Of a stretch of DNA of 64,000 nt, positions 24,785 through 32,961 are shown piece after piece. Location: NCBI GenBank assembly GCA_036845225.1, contig DAIUEJ010000003.1:40514-104513 (forward strand), in the 5' to 3' direction. Each line of letters starts with the position of its first letter. The first letter of the stretch is position 1. Under the pieces are notes generated by a model. The model saw only the letters and a list, made by a program, of their open reading frames with translations. It did not search any database and had not been told where the DNA came from. The translations under genes were made by a program, and so were the position numbers. This DNA comes from FEN-680 sp036845225. Its GTDB lineage: Bacteria; Actinomycetota; Geothermincolia; Fen-727; Anoxymicrobiaceae.

Positions 24785-26509
24785 TTGAAGTCTTGTCCGC
24801 GCTGCGGTTTCTTGAACCCCGACAGGGGCGAGCACTGCATGAAGTGCAGGTTCAATTTCGAAGAGGCTGTCGGTAAAACTGATAACGCCCCTTCGGGCCG
24901 CAGGGGCCCGGTGCGCGACCCGTTCCAGGTCGAGGAGACCAGGGCTGCACGCGCGGAGACCGAGGCCGCGCCGCCTCCGTCACCCGCAAGCCCGGAACCC
25001 GGCGCCCCGCCCGAGGAACGCAAGCTGGGCGTGGGAGGCTTTGACGAACCACCCGATTGGGCGCACAAGCCCCAGTTGGTCGGTCCAACACCTGACCTGG
25101 ACGACGTCTTCGCCGGCAAGGGCCTGGACGTGGGAGGCTACCAGGTCGGAGGGGAGACCGAACACAGTCCCGCCTCCGGGCCGGCAGTCTCCGACGCTTA
25201 CGCGATCATGACGAGCAGCAACGCCTTGGCAGGCTCCGACAACGTCGGGCGCGGGCGCAAGAAGTCTAAGAAATCCAAGGGGCGCAAGGAGCAGCTTCCC
25301 CCACAGATACCCGGAGAGGTCAACGGCCTGCCGCCCGACCTCTCTGTGAACCCGTTCGGGATGCCGGAAGACACCATGCGAGGCGGCGTCTCCGAGCCTG
25401 AAGCCCACTTCGAGAGCGGGGCTCCAAGCGCGAGGCAACAGCAGCCAAGGCCTCAGGTGAGGCGTCCTCCGCAGGCCGCGCCTCCGCAGGCTTACCAGCC
25501 TCCCGGGCCGCAGATGAGCCAGGGCGCCCAGGGCCCACCCCCGATGATGGGAGGCCCGGCTCCCGGCCCGCCCGCTGCGATGGGAGGCCCTTCCGCCATG
25601 GGCATGGCTCCACCGCTGGGCATGCAAGGGGTCCCCGCAACGGTGCCTCCGCTGGGAGGGCCCGACGCGCAGCCGCTCGGAGGAGGCCCGGCCAGGGTCC
25701 GCAGGCCGGTGCCCGAAGCCGTTGGTCCGGCCAGGACCGCGAGGATGCCGCGAGCGCCCCGAGCTCCGAGGAGCGCGCCGTCAATACCCAGGCCGAATCT
25801 TGCGGTTCTGCGAAAGGTCAGCGACGCGATGACGCCCCGGATCATCGTAGCGTCGGTAGGGGGCCTGCTGGTCCTGTTCGCCGTAATCTACCTGCTGGTG
25901 GGGGGCAACTATTTTTCGAACGACGCGCGCGGCGTCCTCGAAGCGGCGCAGAGGGCGATGGCGAGCCTGCCTTCCCAGCACGTCCAGGCCGACATCCTGA
26001 TGCAGACCGAAAAAGCCGGGACCATCAACACCGCGGTGACAGCGGACATCTCCAGGGACCGCGACCTCCACGCTGTCTACGGCGCCACGTCATACCGGAG
26101 CGACCTCGAGTTCGTGACCTCCACCGGCAAGACGTACAAGCGAGTGGGAGGGGGCGCCTGGGGGCTCTCCTACGACAAGGTGAACCCCGCTTTCACGTCG
26201 GGCGCGCTCTTCAAGGACGCGACCGGCGCGAGGCTGGTCAACCAGGAGCCGATCGACGGGGTCGTCTGCGACCACGTCGCCTTCGAGGCTTCGCCCGACT
26301 ACGTGATGAGCCTGTTCCCTGGTGTGGACGTGACAGAGGCGACACAGGTGTCTGCCGAGATATGGGTCGACCCTCAACAGAAGTACGTGCGCCACATCCG
26401 CCTGGACGCTACGAACCTCGAGACCAAGAAGCTCGGCAACTTCAGTTGCCACGTCGAAGTCGCGATCTCGGGTTTCGGTACGCCTGTCGAGATCAAGCCG
26501 CCGATGTGA
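24785..26509 (+). CDS. zinc-ribbon, Pro-rich, single-pass protein with outer LolA/LppX-like domain
   Basis: I do not recognise a named family for the full 574-residue protein. Residues 1-25 form a zinc ribbon (CPRCGFLNPDRGEHCMKC). Residues about 40-345 are low complexity, rich in Pro, Gly, Ala and Met, with Gln-Pro repeats and a basic KKSKKSKGRK patch. A membrane helix (IIVASVGGLLVLFAVIYLLVG) lies at about 355-376. The last 195 residues look like an extracellular LolA/LppX-type beta-domain, with segments such as TYKRVGGGAWGLSYDK and PIDGVVCDHVAFE. The predicted topology is ribbon inside and sensor or lipid-binding domain outside. The start is TTG at 24785 after GGAGGT. It converges on pimA with only 5 nt between stops. 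Confidence 0.75.
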   Translation: MKSCPRCGFLNPDRGEHCMKCRFNFEEAVGKTDNAPSGRRGPVRDPFQVEETRAARAETEAAPPPSPASPEPGAPPEERKLGVGGFDEPPDWAHKPQLVGPTPDLDDVFAGKGLDVGGYQVGGETEHSPASGPAVSDAYAIMTSSNALAGSDNVGRGRKKSKKSKGRKEQLPPQIPGEVNGLPPDLSVNPFGMPEDTMRGGVSEPEAHFESGAPSARQQQPRPQVRRPPQAAPPQAYQPPGPQMSQGAQGPPPMMGGPAPGPPAAMGGPSAMGMAPPLGMQGVPATVPPLGGPDAQPLGGGPARVRRPVPEAVGPARTARMPRAPRAPRSAPSIPRPNLAVLRKVSDAMTPRIIVASVGGLLVLFAVIYLLVGGNYFSNDARGVLEAAQRAMASLPSQHVQADILMQTEKAGTINTAVTADISRDRDLHAVYGATSYRSDLEFVTSTGKTYKRVGGGAWGLSYDKVNPAFTSGALFKDATGARLVNQEPIDGVVCDHVAFEASPDYVMSLFPGVDVTEATQVSAEIWVDPQQKYVRHIRLDATNLETKKLGNFSCHVEVAISGFGTPVEIKPPM

Positions 26510-26514
26510 CCTCT

Positions 26515-27624
26515 TCAGGCCGAGGGCGCCTCTCCGGAGTAGATGCTCTCGAGGCGCGGGGCGAGGAGTTCCCACGAGAACTGCCGGACCCCGACGATCC
26601 CCCTCTCGCTGAGCCGCCCACGGAGCGCGTCGTCTCTGAGCGTCTCGACCAACGCACGCGCAAGGTCTTCCGGATCGCCTTTCTTGAACGTCACCCCGCC
26701 CCCTGACTGTTCGACCACCGCGCGGTAGCCGGGTATGTCCGAGGCGACCACCGGCGTGCCCGATGCCATCGACTCTATCAGCACCACCCCGAAGCTCTCG
26801 CCGCCGAGGGCGGGCGCGCAGAAGACGTCCGCCGCCGCATAATGTTCCGGCAACTCCTCGTTGCTGACGAAACCGGTGACCTCGACCTGCCCGCTGAGGC
26901 CGCGCGGCAGAGCGGCGCTCACCCCCTGAGCGGTGAAGCCGGAGCCGATGACCTTAAGCCTGCATCCCGGGACCGAATCGCATACCGACGGGAAAGACTC
27001 GAGGAGGACCTCCAGGCCTTTTCGCCGCTCGTTGCGGCCTACGAAAAGGACCTCAGGCGCACGGCCGGCATCGGCCCCCGGGGCTCGAGAGGGGCTGAAC
27101 CGGCCGATGTCCACCCCGTTCGGCACGATCTCGTATCGACCCGCCAGGTATCTCGAAGCCATCAGCCTCGCCGGCTCGGATACGGCGATGCGGCAGTCCA
27201 GCCGCCTCGCCACGCGACCGAGCAGCGCGCTGCCGAGCCAGTAGGCGAAAGAGCGTCCTTCGCCCGCCGCGTGGAATGTGCCCACGACGCGGCACTCCGC
27301 GCCCATCACCGCCGAGGTCGAGACGGCTGGCACCAGGGGCTCGTGGACGTGCACGACGTCGAACGCCCCCTCTCGCATCATGCGCCGCACCCGGGAGCGC
27401 GCTGGAGGCGCCACAGCCAGCCTCGCTATTGACCCGTTTGCGGGGACCGGCAGCGACCGGCCGGCGCTCACGAACCGGGCGCCCTCGACCACTACCCCCT
27501 CGTCGGGCGCCACGATTGTGACGTCGTGCCCGCGCCGCAGAAGTTGCCTCGCGAGGCCCGCGACGTGGTTGTTCACGCCGCCCGGATGCGCCCAGGAGTA
27601 CGGCGAAACGATGGCGATGTTCAC
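26515..27624 (-). CDS. pimA: GT4 glycosyltransferase, PimA-like phosphatidylinositol mannosyltransferase
   Basis: PimA adds the first mannose to phosphatidylinositol on the inner membrane face. The 369-residue protein has the GT-B layout. The N-terminal MNIAIVSPYSWAHPGGVNNHV glycine loop is followed by DVVHVHEPLVPAVSTSA (the PimA-type HxHEP region, about residues 90-105) and VPNGVDIGRFSP. The donor-site EALGGESFGxVLIE motif appears as CAPALGGESFGVVLIESMASGTP. This last block and the HEP segment are closer to PimA than to generic GT4 enzymes. The start is GTG at 27624. A PatA-like acyltransferase and a PIP-synthase-like gene lie 2-3 kb away on the same strand, supporting the role; other GDP-mannose or UDP-sugar acceptors remain possible. 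Confidence 0.78.
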   Translation of the reverse strand: MNIAIVSPYSWAHPGGVNNHVAGLARQLLRRGHDVTIVAPDEGVVVEGARFVSAGRSLPVPANGSIARLAVAPPARSRVRRMMREGAFDVVHVHEPLVPAVSTSAVMGAECRVVGTFHAAGEGRSFAYWLGSALLGRVARRLDCRIAVSEPARLMASRYLAGRYEIVPNGVDIGRFSPSRAPGADAGRAPEVLFVGRNERRKGLEVLLESFPSVCDSVPGCRLKVIGSGFTAQGVSAALPRGLSGQVEVTGFVSNEELPEHYAAADVFCAPALGGESFGVVLIESMASGTPVVASDIPGYRAVVEQSGGGVTFKKGDPEDLARALVETLRDDALRGRLSERGIVGVRQFSWELLAPRLESIYSGEAPSA

Positions 27625-27707
27625 GGCGCCACCGCCATGCAGCAGCCGCTCAAATCGGTTATCATGGGGCGCACGCTCCGGCAGCAGGACGTTGGGAGGC
27701 GCGGGAG

Positions 27708-28355
27708 GTGGCCGTAATCTTTCAGTGGCTCATAAGTCTCGACCATTCGGTCTTTCACTTCATCAACTCCATCGCGGGACGGAACTCCTACCTGGACTGG
27801 GTCGCGCGCGTCGGCGCCGACGATCATATAGTGCCGGTGGCGCTGGCCCTGCTGGTGCTCGCAACGCTCCTCATCGCCAGAAAACACGCGGGCAGGGAAA
27901 AAGCCTTGCTGTCGGTGATCTGCGCGCTGGCCGCCTCGGCGGTGTCCATGATCATCCTTTTTGCTCTCAACAACGCCTTCTTCAGGCCCCGGCCTTTCAC
28001 CAGCCAGGCCGTCCACCTGCTCTTCTACCATAACACCGACTCCGCTTTCCCTTCCAACGCGGCGACCCTGGCGTTCGCGATGGCGGTCGGCATCTTCCTC
28101 TACTGGCGTAAGCTGGGCATCCTGATGCTCGTGCTGGCGGCCTACATCAGCCTGGCCAGGGTGTTCGTCGGCATCCATTATCCGCTGGACGTTGTGGGCG
28201 GCCTTCTGCTAGGAGGCGGCAGCGCCGTCGCGGTCCGGCTTGCCGAACCTGCCTACGCCCCGCTGGCGCGCTGGTTGAACTCAGGCCTGGACAGGCTGCT
28301 CGCTTCCTGGAAGTGGCCCGCCCGCGCCGAGCACGCGGGGGGTGGCAACAGGTGA
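27708..28355 (+). CDS. PAP2 family protein, BcrC-like, with altered active site
   Basis: This 215-residue membrane protein has about five helices and the three PAP2 signature regions. C1 is NNAFFRPRPF (RPRP at about residues 93-96), C2 is DSAFPSNAATLAFA (115-118) and C3 is ARVFVGIHYPLDV (Arg151, His157, Asp161). The spacing and the ...VHLLFYHNTDSAFPS stretch resemble BcrC/YbjG undecaprenyl-pyrophosphate phosphatases. The C2 motif, normally PSDH or PSGH, reads PSNA, so the expected catalytic or proton-donor His is missing. The C1 Lys is also absent, as in some BcrC-type members. The start is GTG at 27708 with GGGAGG upstream. The stop overlaps the next gene (GTGA). Confidence 0.8.
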   Translation: MAVIFQWLISLDHSVFHFINSIAGRNSYLDWVARVGADDHIVPVALALLVLATLLIARKHAGREKALLSVICALAASAVSMIILFALNNAFFRPRPFTSQAVHLLFYHNTDSAFPSNAATLAFAMAVGIFLYWRKLGILMLVLAAYISLARVFVGIHYPLDVVGGLLLGGGSAVAVRLAEPAYAPLARWLNSGLDRLLASWKWPARAEHAGGGNR

Positions 28356-29440
28356 CACGCATCATCCATGCTCGCGGCGACGTGCTCGGCATGTTCATCT
28401 TCCTCACCGCCCTGCTCCTCGGGCTCTGGCAGGTCGTGGTCGCGCGGAAGCGGCTGAACGGGATGTCGCTGACCGGTCACCCCGACCGGAAGTGGGTCAG
28501 CTACAGCCTCGGCGCGGCGGTCATCGCCGCGGCCTGCGCCTGGTATTTCTCCGCGAAGAACCACTTCGCGGCGCCTGACCTGGAGGGCATAGAGACTCTC
28601 ATCGTCCTGGTGTTCGCGCTTGCGTGTTCTACACTCCTGCAGGGCATCGCGGCACAGGTTGCCGCTCTGGTGCGCGCAGTGTCGTCCTCGCGCCGGAGCG
28701 CTGCGCAGCCGGCGCCTGAAGGCGAGCCAAGAAAGCTCGCGGTCGGCCGGGATGTAGTCCCCGCAACGTTCCTCGACGCCTCAGCCGACAGCGAACGAGG
28801 CCTCCCCATCCTGCTGCTTCACGACTATGGTGGGTCACAGGAAGACATGTACGCGCTCGCGGGGTTCCTGGCGGAGCACGGGCACACGACGCTCGCGCCC
28901 GATCTGGACGGTCACGGGGAGAGCCCCCGTCTGATCGGCGACCAGGCGATGGAAGAGCTCCTGGCAGCGGCCTCGGAGGCACTCGCGAGCGAGTCCGGAG
29001 TCGAGTCGTTCGCCGCGGTCGGCGTGGGGCTGGGAGGGACCCTGGCGCTGAGCCTTGCGACCTCCGGGCTGGCCGAGCGCGCAATAGCCATCGACCCTCC
29101 GGCACGCGACGAGAGTGGTCACCACGACGTAAACTCTCTGCGGGAGTTCGCGCCGGGCGCCATTATGAGGGCCTTCTTCAAGCCGGCCGCCAGGGCCGAC
29201 GGCGGCAGGCGCCTCAGCCTCTCCAGGCTTCTTGCCACCATGCCTGAGGCTTCCAGAGCAGAGCACCGCGGCCACTCCACCACCATCGCGACCCGCGCCC
29301 CCTGGCTCAACGAGCCGGTGTCCATCACCGAGTACGCGTCGAAGTACAGCCCGTTCCCGCCGGTCCTGATCACAGGGTCGCATTCATCGCTGGCTCTCGA
29401 AGAGGGGACTCTCGAATTCCTTGCGGGGACTATCGACTAG
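28352..29440 (+). CDS. membrane-anchored alpha/beta-hydrolase-like protein, nucleophile replaced
   Basis: The 362-residue product starts with GTG at 28352, overlapping the PAP2 stop by 4 nt. Three membrane helices (about residues 11-31, 49-66, 80-105) precede a Ser/Ala linker. An alpha/beta-hydrolase domain follows: LPILLLHDYGGSQEDMYALA (oxyanion-hole HxxGG type), GHTTLAPDLDGHGES, and the nucleophile elbow. The elbow reads AAVGVGLGGTLAL, so the expected GxSxG Ser (position 226) is Gly. The late segment PPVLITGSHSSLAL marks the usual acid and His region, but no clear triad is seen. It may be a pseudoenzyme or a scaffold. Its stop overlaps the stop of the convergent acyltransferase gene by 4 nt (CTAG). 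Confidence 0.75.
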   Translation: MTRIIHARGDVLGMFIFLTALLLGLWQVVVARKRLNGMSLTGHPDRKWVSYSLGAAVIAAACAWYFSAKNHFAAPDLEGIETLIVLVFALACSTLLQGIAAQVAALVRAVSSSRRSAAQPAPEGEPRKLAVGRDVVPATFLDASADSERGLPILLLHDYGGSQEDMYALAGFLAEHGHTTLAPDLDGHGESPRLIGDQAMEELLAAASEALASESGVESFAAVGVGLGGTLALSLATSGLAERAIAIDPPARDESGHHDVNSLREFAPGAIMRAFFKPAARADGGRRLSLSRLLATMPEASRAEHRGHSTTIATRAPWLNEPVSITEYASKYSPFPPVLITGSHSSLALEEGTLEFLAGTID

Positions 29441-30315
29441 TGACGGTCGGACGGCCAGGCCGGCATGAACATGTGCCACTGCGACGGGTCCTCGCGGATC
29501 AGCACCTCCAGGTTACGGGCGACCTGCTGCATCGTCTCCTGGACTACGGCTTCTTTGTCCTCCGAGTCCGGCACGTAGATCGGCTCGAAGGCGTGCCCCA
29601 TCCATCCCCCGTCGTCGAGGTTGCGCACTGTCACGCAGATTATCGGGGAGCCGCTCCGCATCGCGAGCGCGGCGGGCCCGGGGGGAAGAGTGGTCGGCTC
29701 GCCGAAGAACTCGACCGGGACTCCCGTCCCCTTGAGGTCGCGGTCACACAGCAGCGCCAGTATGATGCCCCCCTTCAGAGACTCGACCATCTTGTCCCTG
29801 GTCTCGGGCTTGTGATTGTAGGGAAAGATGTCGATGCCCACCCCGGCGCGCAGCCGGCAGAACATGTCGAACAGCTCCGGCGGCTTGAGCACCTCCGCGA
29901 CGGCCGCAAACGGCCCCAGGCTCGAAAGGTAGACCGCGCCCGCCTCCCACGAGCCGTAGTGGGGCAGCACGATGATGACTCCCTTGCCCGCGGCCGCCGC
30001 GGCCTCGAGCGGGGAGGCGCCGTTCTTCGCGAAGCGCTCCAGGACATACTCCCTCGTCATGGTCGGCAGCCAGAAGATGTCGACCCAGTAATCGGCGTAG
30101 TAGCGGCACGCCCGCCTCGCGGTGCGCCTCACCTCCGCCTCGGACGCTTCCGCGCCGAGCGCTCGCCGCATGTTCCGCTGGATGAGGCGCCGCTTGTTTC
30201 CAAGCGCATAGTAATAGACGAGGGCGCCGGCGTGAGCAAGCGCCCGAGTGATCCTGATGGGAACCTTGGAGACGACTTTGTCGGCGAGGACGAACAGGTA
30301 GTAACCGATCTTCAC
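29437..30315 (-). CDS. PatA/HtrB-family acyltransferase
   Basis: This 292-residue protein belongs to the bacterial lipid A acyltransferase (LPLAT) family. In actinobacteria the member in this neighbourhood is PatA, which acylates the mannose of phosphatidylinositol mannosides. An N-terminal membrane helix is followed by GNKRRLIQRNMRRALG, the HX4E catalytic motif VLPHYGSWEAG (His and Glu), the later LLCDRDLKGTGVPVEFFGEP and FMPAWPSDRH at the end. The start is GTG at 30315, overlapping the stop of the upstream phosphatidyltransferase (GTGA), so the two are translationally coupled. The PIM assignment rests on this coupling and on the nearby pimA. Confidence 0.82.
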   Translation of the reverse strand: MKIGYYLFVLADKVVSKVPIRITRALAHAGALVYYYALGNKRRLIQRNMRRALGAEASEAEVRRTARRACRYYADYWVDIFWLPTMTREYVLERFAKNGASPLEAAAAAGKGVIIVLPHYGSWEAGAVYLSSLGPFAAVAEVLKPPELFDMFCRLRAGVGIDIFPYNHKPETRDKMVESLKGGIILALLCDRDLKGTGVPVEFFGEPTTLPPGPAALAMRSGSPIICVTVRNLDDGGWMGHAFEPIYVPDSEDKEAVVQETMQQVARNLEVLIREDPSQWHMFMPAWPSDRH

Positions 30316-30959
30316 TTGTCGATCCCTTTCCAGACCTCGAAGAGCCGCGATATGAAAGTCTCCGCCATGAGGACCGTGACGACCCAGAGGACGATCTGCA
30401 GCACCCATGGTGAGAGCCCGTTGAAGAAGAGGCCGACGCCCACCGCCAGGAACCTGGGCGCCCGCGCCATCAGACCCCCCTTGGTAGTCACGTGTAGCGC
30501 TTCGCCCTTGGCGCGCGTGTAGCTGATGAGGAACGACAGCACCAGGACCAGCAGGGCCAGGCCCACGTAGACGCCCTCGCCGAGGCGAAGGTAGTAGACC
30601 GCGATGCCCAGGTAGATGGCTGCGTCGCTGACGCGGTCGGCGAGGGAATCCAGGAACGAGCCGAACTCCGTCACCATGTCGAGCTTTTTGGCTACAAAGC
30701 CGTCGACGATGTCCAGCACCCCGGAGAGGACGAAGAAGACCGCCGCCAGCGGGACGTTGCCCACCGCTAGGAAATAACCGCAGACGAGCGCGCTGCCCAT
30801 GCCCAGGATGGTGATGACGTTAGGCGACAGTCCGGTGCTGCCGAAGGCCCACAGGAAAGGTCGGAAGATGAAGTCGGCGAACCACCGGAGGCCCTCTTCC
30901 CTGCGCTGCCCGCGCGTGAGCTCGTCGCCCGTTTTAACCGCCGCGTCCCCGTCCGCCAA
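30312..30959 (-). CDS. CDP-alcohol phosphatidyltransferase, probable phosphatidylinositol-phosphate synthase
   Basis: This 215-residue, six-helix-type membrane enzyme carries the CDP-alcohol phosphotransferase motif as DIVDGFVAKKLDMVTEFGSFLDSLADR. All four Asp residues are present, and Lys replaces the usual Arg after the Ala. A downstream SYTRAKGEALHV...MARAPR stretch resembles the inositol-phosphate-binding region of actinobacterial PIP synthases rather than PgsA glycerophosphate synthases. It would make phosphatidylinositol phosphate from CDP-diacylglycerol, and cdsA is in this window. The start is TTG at 30959 with AAGGAG upstream. It overlaps the acyltransferase gene and is 3 nt after the DUF2007 gene. 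Confidence 0.8.
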   Translation of the reverse strand: MADGDAAVKTGDELTRGQRREEGLRWFADFIFRPFLWAFGSTGLSPNVITILGMGSALVCGYFLAVGNVPLAAVFFVLSGVLDIVDGFVAKKLDMVTEFGSFLDSLADRVSDAAIYLGIAVYYLRLGEGVYVGLALLVLVLSFLISYTRAKGEALHVTTKGGLMARAPRFLAVGVGLFFNGLSPWVLQIVLWVVTVLMAETFISRLFEVWKGIDK

Positions 30960-30962
30960 CTC

Positions 30963-31241
30963 TTACTCCTTGATATCCCAGATCTCCCGAAGTATGTCCC
31001 GGGCCGCCTCCACGCAGTCCTCGGGGACCATCACCCCGTGGATGCCTCCGATCCCCAGGTAAGCGAAAGTCGGCGGCCTGTTGAGTATCACGGGGATCCC
31101 CTCTTCCTTGAGCGCCCCCTCGAGCATGCCCGCCGAGATCTGGTCGGGCGCGCTTGCCACCTCGACCCAGCCGCGCGGGGTGGCGTAGCCTTTACGGCGC
31201 TTCTTCGAGCGCCCGCTCGATGGCGGTTGCTGCTTCTCCAA
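30963..31241 (-). CDS. DUF2007 small protein
   Basis: This small protein of up to 92 residues has a basic N-terminus (SSGRSKKRRKGY) and the compact DUF2007 core GWVEVASAPDQISAGMLEGALKEEGIPVILN. YLGIGGIHGVMVPEDCVEAARDIL follows, a ferredoxin-like ACT/GlnB-type pattern called a putative signal-transducing domain. Its biochemical role is unknown. The exact start is uncertain. The TTG at 31241 overlaps the proS 3' end by 50 nt, and a GTG just before the conserved core (in WVEV) is an alternative that would leave proS almost undisturbed. It precedes the PIP-synthase-like gene by 3 nt. Confidence 0.72.
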   Translation of the reverse strand: MEKQQPPSSGRSKKRRKGYATPRGWVEVASAPDQISAGMLEGALKEEGIPVILNRPPTFAYLGIGGIHGVMVPEDCVEAARDILREIWDIKE

Positions 31242-32898
31242 CCGGCACGTCCCTTCTCTCGCCGGTGTATCTCATCTTGAGCTCGACGTTGCCCGATGCC
31301 GGCAGCTTCTTCCCGATTATCAACTGGACGGGAAGGCCGACCAGGTCGGCGTCGTTGAACTTTATACCGGGGCTGACGTCCCTGTCGTCCACGAGGACTT
31401 CGATGCCTCGCTCCGCAAGCTCCCGCTCGGCGACCTCGGCCGCCTCGGGCTGCCCCCCGCCCTCCGTCGCGATGATTATCATCTGGGCGCCGAGCGGCGC
31501 GACCGCCTTCGGCCAGCGTATGCCGCCATCGTCGTGGTGCTGCTCCACTACCGTCTGCAGCATCCGCGAGGTGCCGATGCCGTAGGTGCCCATAACCATT
31601 GGCTTCGGCTGCCCGTCCCTGTCCGTGAACATCGCGGCAAGAGGCTCGCTGTATTTCAGGCCGAGCTTGAAGATGTGTCCGATCTCAATGCCTCGGGCCA
31701 TCTTCAACTCTCCCTCGCAAGTCGGGCAGAGGTCACCTTCTATAGCCCCGGCCACGTCCGCGGCCGGCTCGGCCGTGAAATCGCGCCCTTCTTCCGCCCC
31801 GCGGTAGTGATAGTCGACCTTGTTCGCGCCAGTCACCAGCCCGCGAGCGCCCTTCACTTCCTCGTCGAAGAGCATCCGCACGCCGGACAGGCCGACCGGA
31901 CCCGTGAACCCGGGGGTAATGGCAGGGAACATCTCGCGCTCGTCGTCCCTCATCACGTGAAAATCGTCGGTGCCCAGCGCCATCGCCAGCTTCGCCTCGG
32001 TCACCTCCCGGTATCCGGCCACGAAGACGGCGAGGGCCTCGCCCGCGACAACATACAAGACACACTTCAGCACCGACTCAGGCGCGGTCCCCAGGAACCC
32101 CGCGACGTCCTCGATCGAGACCATGTCCGGCGTACTGACTTCCTCGAGCGGCCGGCCCTCGCCGCCGAACCCGCGCCCCGGCCGGTGCTTCTCCAGCTCG
32201 CAGTTGGCGCCGTAGTCGCAGGAGGGACAGAAGACCAGGACGTCCTCCCCTATCTCCGAGGTGACCATGAACTCGTGGGACTCCTTACCCCCGATGAGCC
32301 CCGTCGAGGCCTCCACCACGCGGGTCTCCAGCGAGCACCGCCGCGAGATCTCGAGGTACGCGTTGTGCATCGCCTCGTACGTGCGGGACAGGTCGCCCTC
32401 GTCGGCATGGAAGCTGTAGGCGTCCATCATGCGGAACTCGCGGGCGCGCAGCAGCCCGAACCTCGGGCGGATCTCGTCCCTGAACTTCGTCTGGATCTGG
32501 TAGGCGTTGACGGGCAGGTCGCGGTACGACGGCGCGGTCCGCGATACGGTGATGGTCATCAGCTCCTCGGCCGTCGGCCCGAGGCAGAACTCCCGGCCCT
32601 GCCGGTCGGTGAGCCGCATCATCTCGGGGCCGTAAGCCTGCCAGCGCCCGCTGCACTCCCACGGCTCGGACGGGTGGATGGTCGGAAGGACGACCTCGAG
32701 GGCGCCGGCCCGGTCCATCTCCTCACGGACGATCGTCTCGATGTTCCGGAGGGCTCGGTTCCCCAGGGGAAGCAAAGTGTAGATGCCGGCGGCGAACGAG
32801 CGCATCATGCCCGCGCGGAGCAGGAGCTCGTGGCTCGCGACCTCGGCTTCGGCCGGCTTCTCCTTGAGCGTGGGGACCGTGACCCGTGAGAACCTCAA
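31192..32898 (-). CDS. proS: prolyl-tRNA synthetase, bacterial (YbaK-insertion) type
   Basis: ProRS charges tRNA-Pro and clears Ala-tRNA-Pro through its inserted editing domain. The 568-residue product matches the bacterial-type length. Motif 1 lies around MMRSFAAGIYTLLPLGNRAL, motif 2 is QIQTKFRDEIRPRFGLLRAREF and motif 3 is YGIGTSRMLQTVVEQHHDD. The INS editing domain (about residues 230-390) contains KCVLYVVAGEALAVFVAGYREVTEAKLA. The C-terminal anticodon-binding domain ends in AIERALEEAP. The TTG at 32898 is used as the start because the family N-terminus (MRFSR..TLKEKPAEAEVASHELLLRAG) begins there. It closes the rpsB-to-proS run. Confidence 0.96.
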   Translation of the reverse strand: MRFSRVTVPTLKEKPAEAEVASHELLLRAGMMRSFAAGIYTLLPLGNRALRNIETIVREEMDRAGALEVVLPTIHPSEPWECSGRWQAYGPEMMRLTDRQGREFCLGPTAEELMTITVSRTAPSYRDLPVNAYQIQTKFRDEIRPRFGLLRAREFRMMDAYSFHADEGDLSRTYEAMHNAYLEISRRCSLETRVVEASTGLIGGKESHEFMVTSEIGEDVLVFCPSCDYGANCELEKHRPGRGFGGEGRPLEEVSTPDMVSIEDVAGFLGTAPESVLKCVLYVVAGEALAVFVAGYREVTEAKLAMALGTDDFHVMRDDEREMFPAITPGFTGPVGLSGVRMLFDEEVKGARGLVTGANKVDYHYRGAEEGRDFTAEPAADVAGAIEGDLCPTCEGELKMARGIEIGHIFKLGLKYSEPLAAMFTDRDGQPKPMVMGTYGIGTSRMLQTVVEQHHDDGGIRWPKAVAPLGAQMIIIATEGGGQPEAAEVAERELAERGIEVLVDDRDVSPGIKFNDADLVGLPVQLIIGKKLPASGNVELKMRYTGERRDVPVGEAATAIERALEEAP

Positions 32899-32929
32899 GC
32901 GGTTTCATCCTCTCTGTTTCTACAGGTGA

Positions 32930-32958
32930 CGCAACAAGTGGTCTGACCCCCTGTTGCG
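32930..32958 (-). repeat. GGGGTCAGAC palindrome after the ispG stop
   Basis: CGCAACA and TGTTGCG arms enclose AGTGGTCTGACCCCC. On the minus strand it lies 3 nt past the TAA of ispG and upstream of proS. Confidence 0.85.
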
Positions 32959-32961
32959 CGA

